The notes: generated by a model from the letters alone, not told the origin. A stretch of DNA of 6,177 nt from Synechococcales cyanobacterium PMM_0003 (GCA_949128015.1 CASBRC010000073.1:1-6177); one strand, 5' to 3'. Counted from the stretch's first letter, positions 1 through 6,141 are shown. Translations and numbers: made by a program.

Positions 1-227
1 ACTCAGCAATTATTGACTTTATTTCAGACTAAATCTGAAATTAATTTATTTGGGGTTTTACTATTTCCTTATCTAATTTACACCTTAGTTATTGCCGCAA
101 TTTATCGCGATCGCCAAAAGCCGCATTTAGCGAATACAGGTGAATTATTAGCTTTAGGATTTGGCGTTCTGCTTACTACGCTTAGCATTGGCTATCCCTT
201 AACTATATTTGTAAATTTAGCGCTTTC
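1..227 (+). repeat. In-frame direct repeat, copy 1 (period 489 bp)
   Basis: Bases 1-227 match 490-716 without gaps, with 12 mismatches (about 95% identity). The offset of 489 bp is exactly 163 codons, so the frame is kept. Of the 12 differences, 7 are silent and 5 change a residue (L/F, Y/C, I/V, P/L, L/S). The match reaches the left window edge, so this copy probably begins outside. After base 227 the two copies diverge abruptly. Confidence 0.93.
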
Positions 228-3200
228 AAATCTAACCGTAGCAAATCCATCGCCAATAAAGTTTCAGGCTAATCTCGGAAAATTTTTACTGGGTTTGGGT
301 TGGCTCGTATCAGTCTGGGATCAATACCCTTGGCAGACTTTTGCGATTAGTTTGTTAATTGTATGGATACTATGCGATCGCCTGATCAAACTGGAAAAGC
401 CTATTGATTTAACTTATTTATTCTTTTGGGTGTTACAAATTTTCTGGTTAGTTCAAAGACTAATTCCTAATGATTGGAAAGGAACTGCAACTCAGCAATT
501 ATTAACTTTCTTTCAGACTAAATCCGAAATTAATTTGTTTGGGGTTTTACTATTTCCTTATCTAATTTGCACCTTAGTTGTTGCGGCAATTTATCGCGAT
601 CGCCAAAAGCTGCATTTAGCAAATACAGGTGAATTATTAGCGTTAGGATTTGGCGTTCTGCTTACTACGCTTAGTATTGGCTATCCCTCAACTATATTTG
701 TAAATTTAGCGCTTTCTGCGACGACATTATTAATCGTCCAAGCAAGGCGATCGCCTACTAGTAAAGATTTACATAATCTAGTTTATTTCGCACATATCAT
801 TACTCTCAGTGCAATCGTTTCAGGTGTTTTCTTCTTCACTCGTTCCACTTCGATATTTGCATGGGTTGGCTTTCTCTTAGTCACGATGCTCGTCGAATGG
901 AGTGGAGTTTTAGTGATTGCTAAAGTTAGCCCTCACTCCCAAGCATGGCGCAATAGTGCATGGCATATTGGCGCAAGTTTAGCGGCTCTTAGTTATATCT
1001 TGCTTTGGAATGCTTCGTTTTTAGGACAAGGAAATAGTAGCGAGTTACTATTTCTTACAAGCTATTGGGGAGTGGCTTGGTTAGTTGTGCCGATGTCTTT
1101 AACATTTTTAGGGACATGGCGCGAGTTTACCGATCGCGATTTGGCAATTAAACTGAGTATTGTGGGGCTTGCGATCGCGCAATTTTTAACATGGCAAGGA
1201 GATGGCTCGCGAGTGATGGGCTTAGGCGTTGCTTTTGCTCTGATGCTAGTCAATACCCGCCGCAGTAAATCTCTTCTGATCACTTTTAATACAGTCGGCT
1301 ATGGCTTGCTGTTTATTGCCTCACTACTTTGGCAATTCAAATTTGGTGATGGATACATCGCACAGTTAACTTTTGGGATTAATGGCGCGGTTGTTAGTGT
1401 CTTGCTGCTATATGTTCTCAATCACTGGTTGAAATACCGCCGCGATCGCCATGTTCCCAATCTCAATTTGCCATTAAACCAATCCTATTCCCAAGCTTTT
1501 GATATATGGGCAGCAATACTTTCGGCAGCACTACTGATTTTACAAACATTCCAAGCTGCGATCGTTTTTGGATTTAATCAAGACGATCAATTATTTATCA
1601 ATCTCATACCAAGCACAATCTTAGTAACATTGGGATTGATTTATCGCATTTGGCAAGACACAGAAAGATCGCCTTTTTGGACAGAATGGGGAATCGCATG
1701 GAGTATCGAACTTCTAGCTTCAGGCGCGATCGCAGTTACGAATGGTTCGGCAATCGAACTTGCGATCGCAAATATTGCTCTCGGATTTGTATTCCAACTA
1801 TGTGGCGACTGGTGGATGCAACGCAGTGGTAAAGATCAATATCCGCGTAGTTGGGATATTATCCCCCTAATTTATGGCGTGATGGGTTCGCTCTTAAGGA
1901 TTGGCAACTTCAGCAGTCTCACAGGTTTGTTCTCACTAAGCACGTCCTTAATTGGTATTGGCATCGGGCGCAGATCTTCCCAATCTAATCCCATTTTTAA
2001 AGTGCTTACCTATGTCTCAATGGTTTTCGCTACTTTCTCAGCTTACGAGCTACTCTTTTATCAAATGGTGTCAAGCTCTCAAGGTGGTAGCCTTGGCGAC
2101 GGCTTAGTGATTCTGGCGACCTTAGGTTGTGCGATCGCCTATGCTTACCAGATTTTTATCAACTGGCTCGCACCATATTTAAGACTTTCGATTAGAGAAA
2201 TCAACATCTCTGCTCATCTAAATTGGACTGCTAGTGCCATATTTTTATTGTCTGCAAGTTTTTTAAGTCCATCGGTTACAGGTGGTGGAATCGGTGCTGG
2301 AATTGCAATCGCATTGGCTGCCTATGCGATCGCCCAAGGGAAGAGATCCCCCCTAGCCCCCCTTAATAAGGGGGGAATAGATCAAGTCGCCCTTACTAAG
2401 GGAGATTTAGAGGGAGCAGATATCTGGATCTATACAGGTATTACTATCGCCATCGGCGCGATCGCATATTTACTACTTTTCGCATTTCCTAACCCTTGGT
2501 TAATTAATAACCTGATCCAGCCCTACGCGGCGGCGATCGCCTGTATTATCGCCGCGATTCTCTATTTGCCACCTTGGCAAGAATGGGGATGGTCAGAACA
2601 GCCTTGGCATAACTCCGCTTTTGGATTACCGCTGATATTTGTATTGATTACCCAAACTGCGATCGCAACGCCTTGTTTACTCATCGTGGGCATTTTCTAC
2701 ATAATCTATGCCAAATTAGAAGAACAAATTCGCGTCACTTACATCGCTGTTTTTCTATGGGATTGGGCGATTTTTCAGAATGTATCGCAAACCCAATCTG
2801 AATTCTCAAACCTCAAATTTTTGATTAATATTTGTGTGATTGGCTTATCTGGACTATATTTTGCTCAAGTCGAGCCAAATCTCCAATCATCACACACCAA
2901 GGCTCTACGTCATACCCTGCGTAGTTTACTCAGTGGCGGTATGGGACTTTTCGCTTTTATTTATTCGTTTAATAATCCTAGCGTTGCGATCGCAACTTGG
3001 GGATTGAGTTTCGCCTTCATCATCGCTGGACTCGCCTTGCGGGTCAGAGCCTATCTCTTTATGGGAACGCTCACTTTTGTCTTGCTCGTGATCACTCAAG
3101 CCGTGACTTTAGTTTCCCAATATTCTTTCCTAATGTGGGCGCTTGGCATCGTCGCTGGAATTGGTTTTATATTGGTTGCGGCTAATTTTGAAGTGCGACG

Positions 3201-3258
3201 CGATCGCATACTCGCATTATTTAGGAATGTTGCGATCGAGCTAGAAACATGGGATTAG
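1..3258 (+). CDS. Large polytopic membrane protein, 5'-truncated by window edge
   Basis: The reading frame is open from the first base and ends at TAG 3256-3258, giving at least 1085 residues. A TTG at 13 could be read as a start, but it lies inside a repeat whose second copy is plainly internal (TQQLLT at both places), so the true start is upstream of the window. By eye the protein has roughly 30-35 hydrophobic segments joined by short loops, with no soluble domain and no catalytic motif I recognise, so it should be an integral membrane protein of unknown function. The C-terminus (Gly-rich helix, then FEVRRDR and an amphipathic tail) resembles other large cyanobacterial membrane proteins of the DUF2157/DUF2339 sort, but only loosely. 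Two oddities are seen directly: a 163-residue tandem duplication near the visible N-terminus, and a repeat-derived hydrophilic insert at codons about 781-806. Fifteen HIP1 sites lie in the gene, so it is native-looking. A hairpin at 3278-3318 ends the transcript. Function not assigned. Confidence 0.85.
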   Translation, partial: TQQLLTLFQTKSEINLFGVLLFPYLIYTLVIAAIYRDRQKPHLANTGELLALGFGVLLTTLSIGYPLTIFVNLALSNLTVANPSPIKFQANLGKFLLGLGWLVSVWDQYPWQTFAISLLIVWILCDRLIKLEKPIDLTYLFFWVLQIFWLVQRLIPNDWKGTATQQLLTFFQTKSEINLFGVLLFPYLICTLVVAAIYRDRQKLHLANTGELLALGFGVLLTTLSIGYPSTIFVNLALSATTLLIVQARRSPTSKDLHNLVYFAHIITLSAIVSGVFFFTRSTSIFAWVGFLLVTMLVEWSGVLVIAKVSPHSQAWRNSAWHIGASLAALSYILLWNASFLGQGNSSELLFLTSYWGVAWLVVPMSLTFLGTWREFTDRDLAIKLSIVGLAIAQFLTWQGDGSRVMGLGVAFALMLVNTRRSKSLLITFNTVGYGLLFIASLLWQFKFGDGYIAQLTFGINGAVVSVLLLYVLNHWLKYRRDRHVPNLNLPLNQSYSQAFDIWAAILSAALLILQTFQAAIVFGFNQDDQLFINLIPSTILVTLGLIYRIWQDTERSPFWTEWGIAWSIELLASGAIAVTNGSAIELAIANIALGFVFQLCGDWWMQRSGKDQYPRSWDIIPLIYGVMGSLLRIGNFSSLTGLFSLSTSLIGIGIGRRSSQSNPIFKVLTYVSMVFATFSAYELLFYQMVSSSQGGSLGDGLVILATLGCAIAYAYQIFINWLAPYLRLSIREINISAHLNWTASAIFLLSASFLSPSVTGGGIGAGIAIALAAYAIAQGKRSPLAPLNKGGIDQVALTKGDLEGADIWIYTGITIAIGAIAYLLLFAFPNPWLINNLIQPYAAAIACIIAAILYLPPWQEWGWSEQPWHNSAFGLPLIFVLITQTAIATPCLLIVGIFYIIYAKLEEQIRVTYIAVFLWDWAIFQNVSQTQSEFSNLKFLINICVIGLSGLYFAQVEPNLQSSHTKALRHTLRSLLSGGMGLFAFIYSFNNPSVAIATWGLSFAFIIAGLALRVRAYLFMGTLTFVLLVITQAVTLVSQYSFLMWALGIVAGIGFILVAANFEVRRDRILALFRNVAIELETWD
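490..716 (+). repeat. In-frame direct repeat, copy 2 (period 489 bp)
   Basis: This is the second copy of the 227-base repeat. It encodes two hydrophobic segments, about codons 175-190 and 210-238, with a short charged loop between them (RDRQK). After base 716 it continues into the unique part of the membrane protein, whereas copy 1 continues into the 262-base spacer at 228-489. This A-B-A-C order is what a tandem duplication of the unit 228-716 would leave, with its junction at 227/228. Confidence 0.93.
2341..2417. repeat. C/G-rich palindromic repeat inserted in frame in the membrane protein gene
   Basis: A perfect hairpin lies at its core: the arms 2357-2365 and 2367-2375 (C6-TTA and TAA-G6) pair around one base. 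Flanking C-rich (2346-2365) and G-rich (2399-2417) tracts form an imperfect longer inverted pair, 13 of 19 positions by eye. It is translated as a hydrophilic stretch starting KRSPLAPLNKGG, sitting between two hydrophobic segments. The peptide signature SPLAPLNKGG and the CCCCCCTTAATAAGGGGGG core are, from general knowledge, typical of a dispersed cyanobacterial repeat that often enters genes. The exact ends are uncertain; the in-frame length and lack of stops mean the protein is not broken. Confidence 0.75.
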
Positions 3259-3277
3259 CAATTATTTTGCTTTATAC

Positions 3278-3318
3278 AAAAAGCTGTAGCGCTGGCTGCG
3301 CGAGCGCTACAGCTTTTT
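3278..3318. terminator. Bidirectional rho-independent terminator between convergent genes
   Basis: Perfect 16-bp arms at 3278-3293 and 3303-3318 enclose a 9-base loop. The arms start with A5 and end with T5, so each strand yields a GC-rich stem followed by a U run. It lies 19 bases after the membrane protein stop and 8 bases after the CRY-DASH stop on the other strand, as expected for a shared terminator. The core (AGCTGTAGCGCT and its complement) may also be a dispersed palindrome. Confidence 0.88.
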
Positions 3319-3326
3319 GGGCGAAG

Positions 3327-4796
3327 TTATGACGCGGCGTTGTAGATCCTTTCATTTGCTTGAACAGATTTGATCAAATCTACAATCGGATTGGGATAGT
3401 CTACGCCTAACCTCACACCATATCGACTTTGTTCGACGGCAATTAGCTGGGCAGGATTATGCACTTTTGTGGATGGTAAAGCCGCAAGTTCAGGCAACCA
3501 ATGCTTCACATATTCCCCTTGAGCGTCGTAGTCTTGAGATTGTTTGAGAATATTGAAGTAGCGAAAGCCTCTAGCATCATTCCCCACACCTGCGTTATAG
3601 TTCCAATTGCCCCAGTTACTAGCGACATCATAATCAATTAGTAAAGATTCAAACCATTCTGCTCCCATTTGCCAGTTGATGCCCAGATTTTTAGTTAAGA
3701 AGCTGGCAACATTCTGTCTGCCTCGATTTGACATAAAACCCGTGGCGGCGAGTTCTCTCATATTGGCATCAATTAGCGGAAAGCCAGTCTCTCCTGCTTG
3801 CCAAAGCGCAAATCTTTCCCAATCTTCTTTCCATGCGATCGCCAGCCCGCGTAAGCCCGACTGACGGAAGAGGTGATCGCCATGTTTTGCCATGATCAAG
3901 CGAAAATAATCGCGCCATAGGAGTTCAAATATCAGCCAGTAGGTTGAGTCATTGGCGATGCGCTCATGCTCATATTGCTTGACCTGTTCATAGATATAGC
4001 GAGGACTGAGACATCCCAAAGCAAGCCAAGGTGAGAACTTAGAAGAGTAGTCAGCACCCAACATCCCATTTCGAGTTTCCTTGTAGATTTTGAGTTGATC
4101 GCTCTGCCAAATATAATGATTCAGCCTTGCGATCGCAGATGACTCCCCACCTTTAAACGACAATACTGCACGCTGATCAAACTCAGGTGTAGTTAATCCT
4201 AAATCTTCTAATTGCGGTAGTTCTCCCACGCTAATAATTGGTAGATTAGGGAGCGTTTGCGGTGTGGGAAATGTGGGATTAACTATTGATGTCTTTTCTA
4301 CTTGATTACGAAAGTTAGTGAAGACCTCTGGTAAATTTGCTATTTCAAACGGTAAATTATCAGGATGATAAAGTGTAGATCCCCAACAAGAATGACACTT
4401 CATGCCTAACTTGACCAGTTTTGCTTGGAGTGCAGCTTCAACTTTTAGTTCTTCTGAAGCAACTTCTTGATGATAGTAAACTGCGGAGACGTTTAGCTCC
4501 TGAGCCATTTCAGCAATAATTTCTTCGGGTAGTCCTTGACGGATGATCAGATCGGAGCCATGCGATCGCAAAGTTTGACGAAGATCGGCAATGCTCTCTA
4601 GCAAAAATTGCGCCCGAAAAGCGCCTGTCTTAGCAAAGCCAAACGATGTCTGCCCAAATTGTCTTGGGTCAAAGCAATAAAGCGGGATTAGTTGTGAATT
4701 TGATGATTTTGACTGGGTTAGCGCTTGATCCAGAGCTTCATGATCGTGCAGCCTCAAGTCATTGCGAAACCAAACAATGATGTTCTGATTTGTCAT
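3327..4796 (-). CDS. cry: Cryptochrome DASH (photolyase/cryptochrome family flavoprotein)
   Basis: The product is 489 residues from the ATG at 4796, the usual size for CRY-DASH. An upstream TTG at 4862 would add 22 residues (SHELKFLV...), but these precede the conserved family start (IIVWFRNDLRLHD at residues 6-18), so I prefer the ATG, although no clear Shine-Dalgarno lies before it. Residues 1-140 form the N-terminal antenna-binding Rossmann domain (CFDPRQFGQT, FAKTGAFRAQFL). The FAD-binding C-terminal domain shows GADYSSKFSPWLALGCLSPR (residues 247-266), WLIFELLWRDYF (287-298), GFMSNRGRQNVASFL (353-367) and DYDVASNWGNWNY (388-400). The ending HWLPEL..LP...VH.P is also family-typical. The sequence closely resembles Synechocystis CRY-DASH as I remember it. 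The family binds FAD and usually a folate antenna, absorbs blue/UV-A light and repairs cyclobutane dimers mainly in single-stranded DNA; signalling roles have been proposed. It is a single gene, and a TATAAG at 4832-4827 (minus strand) could be a -10 element. Confidence 0.96.
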   Translation of the reverse strand: MTNQNIIVWFRNDLRLHDHEALDQALTQSKSSNSQLIPLYCFDPRQFGQTSFGFAKTGAFRAQFLLESIADLRQTLRSHGSDLIIRQGLPEEIIAEMAQELNVSAVYYHQEVASEELKVEAALQAKLVKLGMKCHSCWGSTLYHPDNLPFEIANLPEVFTNFRNQVEKTSIVNPTFPTPQTLPNLPIISVGELPQLEDLGLTTPEFDQRAVLSFKGGESSAIARLNHYIWQSDQLKIYKETRNGMLGADYSSKFSPWLALGCLSPRYIYEQVKQYEHERIANDSTYWLIFELLWRDYFRLIMAKHGDHLFRQSGLRGLAIAWKEDWERFALWQAGETGFPLIDANMRELAATGFMSNRGRQNVASFLTKNLGINWQMGAEWFESLLIDYDVASNWGNWNYNAGVGNDARGFRYFNILKQSQDYDAQGEYVKHWLPELAALPSTKVHNPAQLIAVEQSRYGVRLGVDYPNPIVDLIKSVQANERIYNAAS

Positions 4797-4870
4797 TTTT
4801 TTATCAGGAACTGATGTTACGTTGGACTTATAGATTACCAAGAACTTTAGTTCGTGGCTCAAAGAATATC

Positions 4871-4952
4871 GTCAGTTAAAACTGACTAATCGATTTTCAA
4901 TTAACCCGTTTCAACGGGTTTAAGCTTTCAGCCCGCAATTTATTGCAGGGCT
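4871..4952. repeat. Three-hairpin block, probable dispersed palindromic repeat
   Basis: Three inverted repeats follow each other: 4871-4876/4881-4886 (GTCAGT, 4-base loop), 4903-4910/4913-4920 (AACCCGTT, 2-base gap), and 4930-4939/4942-4952 (AGCCCGCAAT with one bulged A at 4947). They lie between two divergent genes, so they cannot be terminators of either. From general knowledge, similar blocks (AACCCGTT..AACGGGTT next to a GCCCGCAAT hairpin) occur many times in cyanobacterial genomes, sometimes near IS200/IS605-type elements. No transposase is seen here. Confidence 0.6.
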
Positions 4953-4967
4953 TCTCTTGCACATCAC

Positions 4968-4987
4968 GTTAAAGGTTAAATTTTAAC
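4968..4987. promoter_or_regulatory. Operator-like TTAAA repeat upstream of the Trp-rich gene
   Basis: Two direct heptamers, GTTAAAG (4968-4974) and GTTAAAT (4975-4981), overlap a perfect palindrome GTTAAA-T-TTTAAC (4975-4987). The site is immediately upstream of the candidate -35 element. The opposite strand reads TTTAACC-TTTAAC, which faintly recalls cyanobacterial Pho-box repeats, but the 7-base period does not match the usual spacing. No regulator is assigned. Confidence 0.25.
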
Positions 4988-4989
4988 TA

Positions 4990-5019
4990 TTGCTTTTCAA
5001 CGCTGAATAAACTTATGAT
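4990..5019 (+). promoter_or_regulatory. Candidate sigma-70-type promoter for the Trp-rich repeat protein
   Basis: TTGCTT (4990-4995) and TATGAT (5014-5019) are separated by 18 bases and lie 38 bases before the ATG at 5058. TATGAT differs from the consensus -10 at one position, while the -35 keeps only TTG. An alternative -10, TATAAC (5024-5029), is also possible but has no well-spaced -35. Confidence 0.35.
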
Positions 5020-5057
5020 GAAATATAACCGAACTCTAATTTGAGAGCAAATTTTCT

Positions 5058-5396
5058 ATGACTACAATCCGTGAAGTAACTGGCGATCCTAATGAATTTT
5101 GGAGTGAACTAAGTTGGTCTGACTTGACTAGCGCCGAGCAAAACCTCTGGACTCAATTGGGCTGGAATGAAGAAAATTGGGATGAAGAAGAAGATTTTCC
5201 TGAATGGGATGAACTTTCTAGCGAAGATCAAAAACTTTGGGGCGTACTTGGTTGGACACAAGCTAGCTGGGAAGGGGATGATGATATTCCTGCATCGGCA
5301 GAAAAACTCTGGGAAGACCTTACTAGTGACGAGAAAGCTGCGGCAACCCAACTTGGTTATACCGAAACTAAATGGGACGACGACGAGGAAATCTAA
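5058..5396 (+). CDS. Small acidic Trp-rich protein of three L-G-W/Y repeats, function unknown
   Basis: The product is 112 residues from ATG 5058, with a weak purine-rich stretch (GAGAG, 5043-5047) before it. I count 33 Asp/Glu against 5 Lys/Arg, and 11 Trp, with no Cys or His. Three repeats are clear: residues 20-48, 50-78 and 85-112. The consensus is W-[SDE]-[DE]-L-[TS]-S-x-[ED]-x-x-x-x-x-x-L-G-[WY]-x-x-x-x-W followed by an acidic run. The first Trp of each repeat is at 20, 50 and 85, the LGW/LGY at 34-36, 64-66 and 99-101, and the last Trp at 41, 71 and 106. A shorter W-S-E-L at 15-18 may be the remnant of a further unit. There is no signal peptide or membrane segment, so it should be a soluble cytoplasmic protein. 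Similar W...L..LGY....W units are, as I recall, common in algal (diatom) proteins. The gene stands alone with its own strong terminator. The repeats suggest a binding or scaffold role, but the partner is unknown. Confidence 0.87.
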   Translation: MTTIREVTGDPNEFWSELSWSDLTSAEQNLWTQLGWNEENWDEEEDFPEWDELSSEDQKLWGVLGWTQASWEGDDDIPASAEKLWEDLTSDEKAAATQLGYTETKWDDDEEI

Positions 5397-5401
5397 AGCT
5401 C

Positions 5402-5439
5402 AAAACTATGGTCAGTGCTTGCACTGACCATAGTTTTTT
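5402..5439 (+). terminator. Strong rho-independent terminator after the Trp-rich gene
   Basis: Arms 5402-5418 and 5421-5437 pair perfectly over 17 bp around a 2-base centre; in RNA the loop would open to at least 4 bases. The right arm ends in a T run (5434-5439). It begins 6 bases after the stop codon. The A run on the left arm means it could also work on the minus strand. Confidence 0.9.
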
Positions 5440-5503
5440 GAGGATATTGATTGATTTGAAAAAAAATAAAAAAATTTTGATCATAAATTTCCCCATTTCG
5501 AGT

Positions 5504-5509
5504 TAGAAT
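5504..5509 (+). promoter_or_regulatory. Candidate -10 element of the tRNA-Leu gene
   Basis: TAGAAT matches the -10 consensus at five of six positions and ends 13 bases before the mature tRNA 5' end. The nearest -35-like sequence, TTGATC (5477-5482), is 21 bases away, longer than normal. The region upstream (5459-5478) is an A/T tract, which could act as an UP-like element. Confidence 0.35.
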
Positions 5510-5522
5510 AGCAAAGCCCTAA

Positions 5523-5605
5523 GGGGGTATGGCGGAATGGTAGACGCTACGGACTTAAAATCCGTTGACTGTAAGGTCGTATGGGTTCAAGTCCCTTTAC
5601 CCCCA
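5523..5605 (+). tRNA. trnL-UAA: tRNA-Leu(UAA), intronless
   Basis: The acceptor stem GGGGGTA (5523-5529) pairs fully with TACCCCC (5598-5604), followed by discriminator A5605; CCA is not encoded. The D arm is GCG (5532-5534) with CGC (5545-5547). The anticodon stem ACGGA/TCCGT (5549-5553/5561-5565) encloses the loop CTTAAAA, placing anticodon TAA at 5556-5558, which reads UUA and probably UUG. The long variable arm (5566-5580, GAC/GTC stem) is that of a class II leucine tRNA. The T loop is TTCAAGT (5586-5592). Two oddities are present: there is no group I intron in the anticodon, where many cyanobacteria carry one, and the T stem has a T-T mismatch (5582 with 5596). Confidence 0.96.
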
Positions 5606-5628
5606 CTTATGTTTGCAGTAGCTCAGTC

Positions 5629-5668
5629 AACAAAAAACAGCGCGTCTATGAACGCACTGTTTTTTGTT
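5629..5668. terminator. Bidirectional terminator between tRNA-Leu and the HNH gene
   Basis: Arms 5629-5645 and 5652-5668 are 17 bases each with one mismatch (C5641/A5656) and a 6-base loop. The inner part is GC-rich (CAG, GCGT) and the outer part is an A run facing a T run, so both strands give a stem followed by U residues. It lies 23 bases after the tRNA and 26 bases beyond the HNH stop codon, matching termination of both convergent units. Confidence 0.82.
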
Positions 5669-5694
5669 AGTTTTGAGGTAGGGCTGAGATGTAA

Positions 5695-6141
5695 TTACTT
5701 TAATGTCTTCAGTAGTTGTGTGGGACGGAATGCTCTCAATGCATCGTAAAACTCTGGACAGTGGTTAAAAATATATCGTTCATATTCATACCAATCCATA
5801 TCGCTTTTCTCCTGATTGCAGCTTCTACAAATCACCCATAGATTTTTAAATTCTACAGATAACCAAGGATATTTAGATCTTGGCAGCTTGTGATCAACTG
5901 TCCTTCCATTATCTTTGTGATAACGCGAACTACAAATTGGGCAATGAAAATCTGAATTGTCTTTCACCCAATCCTTACTTTCTTGAGTAGTTCCAGCACC
6001 GAAGTTACTATCGATATAGCGCCAATGTTCATACTGTTGATAGTCCTCAAAATCTTCTTTAGTTATCCTGTGGTAATGCTTTTTACCAATTTTATCAACA
6101 AGATCGAACAACTCTTTTAATGTTTTATCTTCGAGATCCAT
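5695..6141 (-). CDS. HNH-family nuclease with paired CxxC zinc motifs
   Basis: From ATG 6141 the product is 148 residues. The core is CPIC (67-70), then TVDHKLPRSKYPWLS (81-95) with the D83-H84 pair, FKNLWVIC (98-105) with N100, and CRSCNQEK (105-112) ending in N109. The four cysteines (67, 70, 105, 108) should bind a structural zinc, and H84 would be the catalytic base of a beta-beta-alpha metal finger, as in HNH enzymes. Residues 1-64 are charged and unrecognised; 113-148 form a Tyr/Phe-rich tail (DWYEYERYIFN). The frame remains open for 12 more codons to the right edge, so the N-terminus could lie outside, and no good Shine-Dalgarno precedes the chosen ATG. Another minus-strand frame ends at a TGA near 6163, so an upstream gene might be co-transcribed. 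The gene is AT-rich, lacks HIP1 sites and lies next to a tRNA gene, consistent with a mobile or defence origin, which is inference only. Substrate unknown. Confidence 0.85.
   Translation of the reverse strand: MDLEDKTLKELFDLVDKIGKKHYHRITKEDFEDYQQYEHWRYIDSNFGAGTTQESKDWVKDNSDFHCPICSSRYHKDNGRTVDHKLPRSKYPWLSVEFKNLWVICRSCNQEKSDMDWYEYERYIFNHCPEFYDALRAFRPTQLLKTLK

Larger units (their letters stand above)
107..4569. repeat. HIP1 octamers (GCGATCGC), 18 sites
   Basis: HIP1 octamers begin at 107, 374, 596, 747, 1171, 1442, 1726, 1762, 2131, 2326, 2458, 2533, 2659, 2986, 3200, 3835, 4129 and 4562. Fifteen fall in the membrane protein gene and three in the CRY-DASH gene. None was seen from 4570 to the right edge. 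HIP1 is a highly over-represented palindrome in many cyanobacterial genomes, so it supports the taxonomic assignment. The two sites at 107 and 596 are the same site in the duplicated segment. Confidence 0.9.

Noticed and set aside
1062..1832. Small frames inside the membrane protein gene (minus 1062-1283, plus 1650-1832)
   Set aside because: They lie wholly within a long, well-supported gene and have no features of their own. The same applies to plus 2997-3185, and to plus 3676-3864 inside the CRY-DASH gene.
1..3258. Naming the membrane protein as a DUF2157 or DUF2339 member
   Set aside because: The resemblance is limited to overall hydrophobicity and a C-terminal pattern; I cannot verify it without a profile search.
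4871..4952. Reading the hairpins as rho-independent terminators
   Set aside because: Both flanking genes point away from this region, and none of the stems is followed by a convincing T run.
4871..4952. CRISPR-like repeats
   Set aside because: The three hairpins differ in sequence and no regularly spaced identical repeats with spacers occur anywhere in the window.
5109..5351. An 80-codon minus-strand frame opposite the Trp-rich gene
   Set aside because: It is a shadow of the repetitive acidic codons (GAA/GAT give TTC/ATC on the other strand) and contains no recognisable domain or ribosome-binding site.
5167..5427. An 86-codon plus-strand frame overlapping the Trp-rich gene
   Set aside because: It is an out-of-frame reading of the same repeats and runs into the terminator hairpin.
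5537..5749. A 70-codon plus-strand reading frame
   Set aside because: It starts inside the tRNA-Leu gene and reads through the terminator; the peptide (VDATDLKSVDC...) is the usual false translation of a leucine tRNA.
5695..6141. Assigning the HNH protein as PtuB (Septu) or as a homing endonuclease
   Set aside because: The HNH core alone does not support either. No ATPase partner is visible, the neighbouring tRNA gene has no intron, and the flanking residues match no family I can name with certainty.
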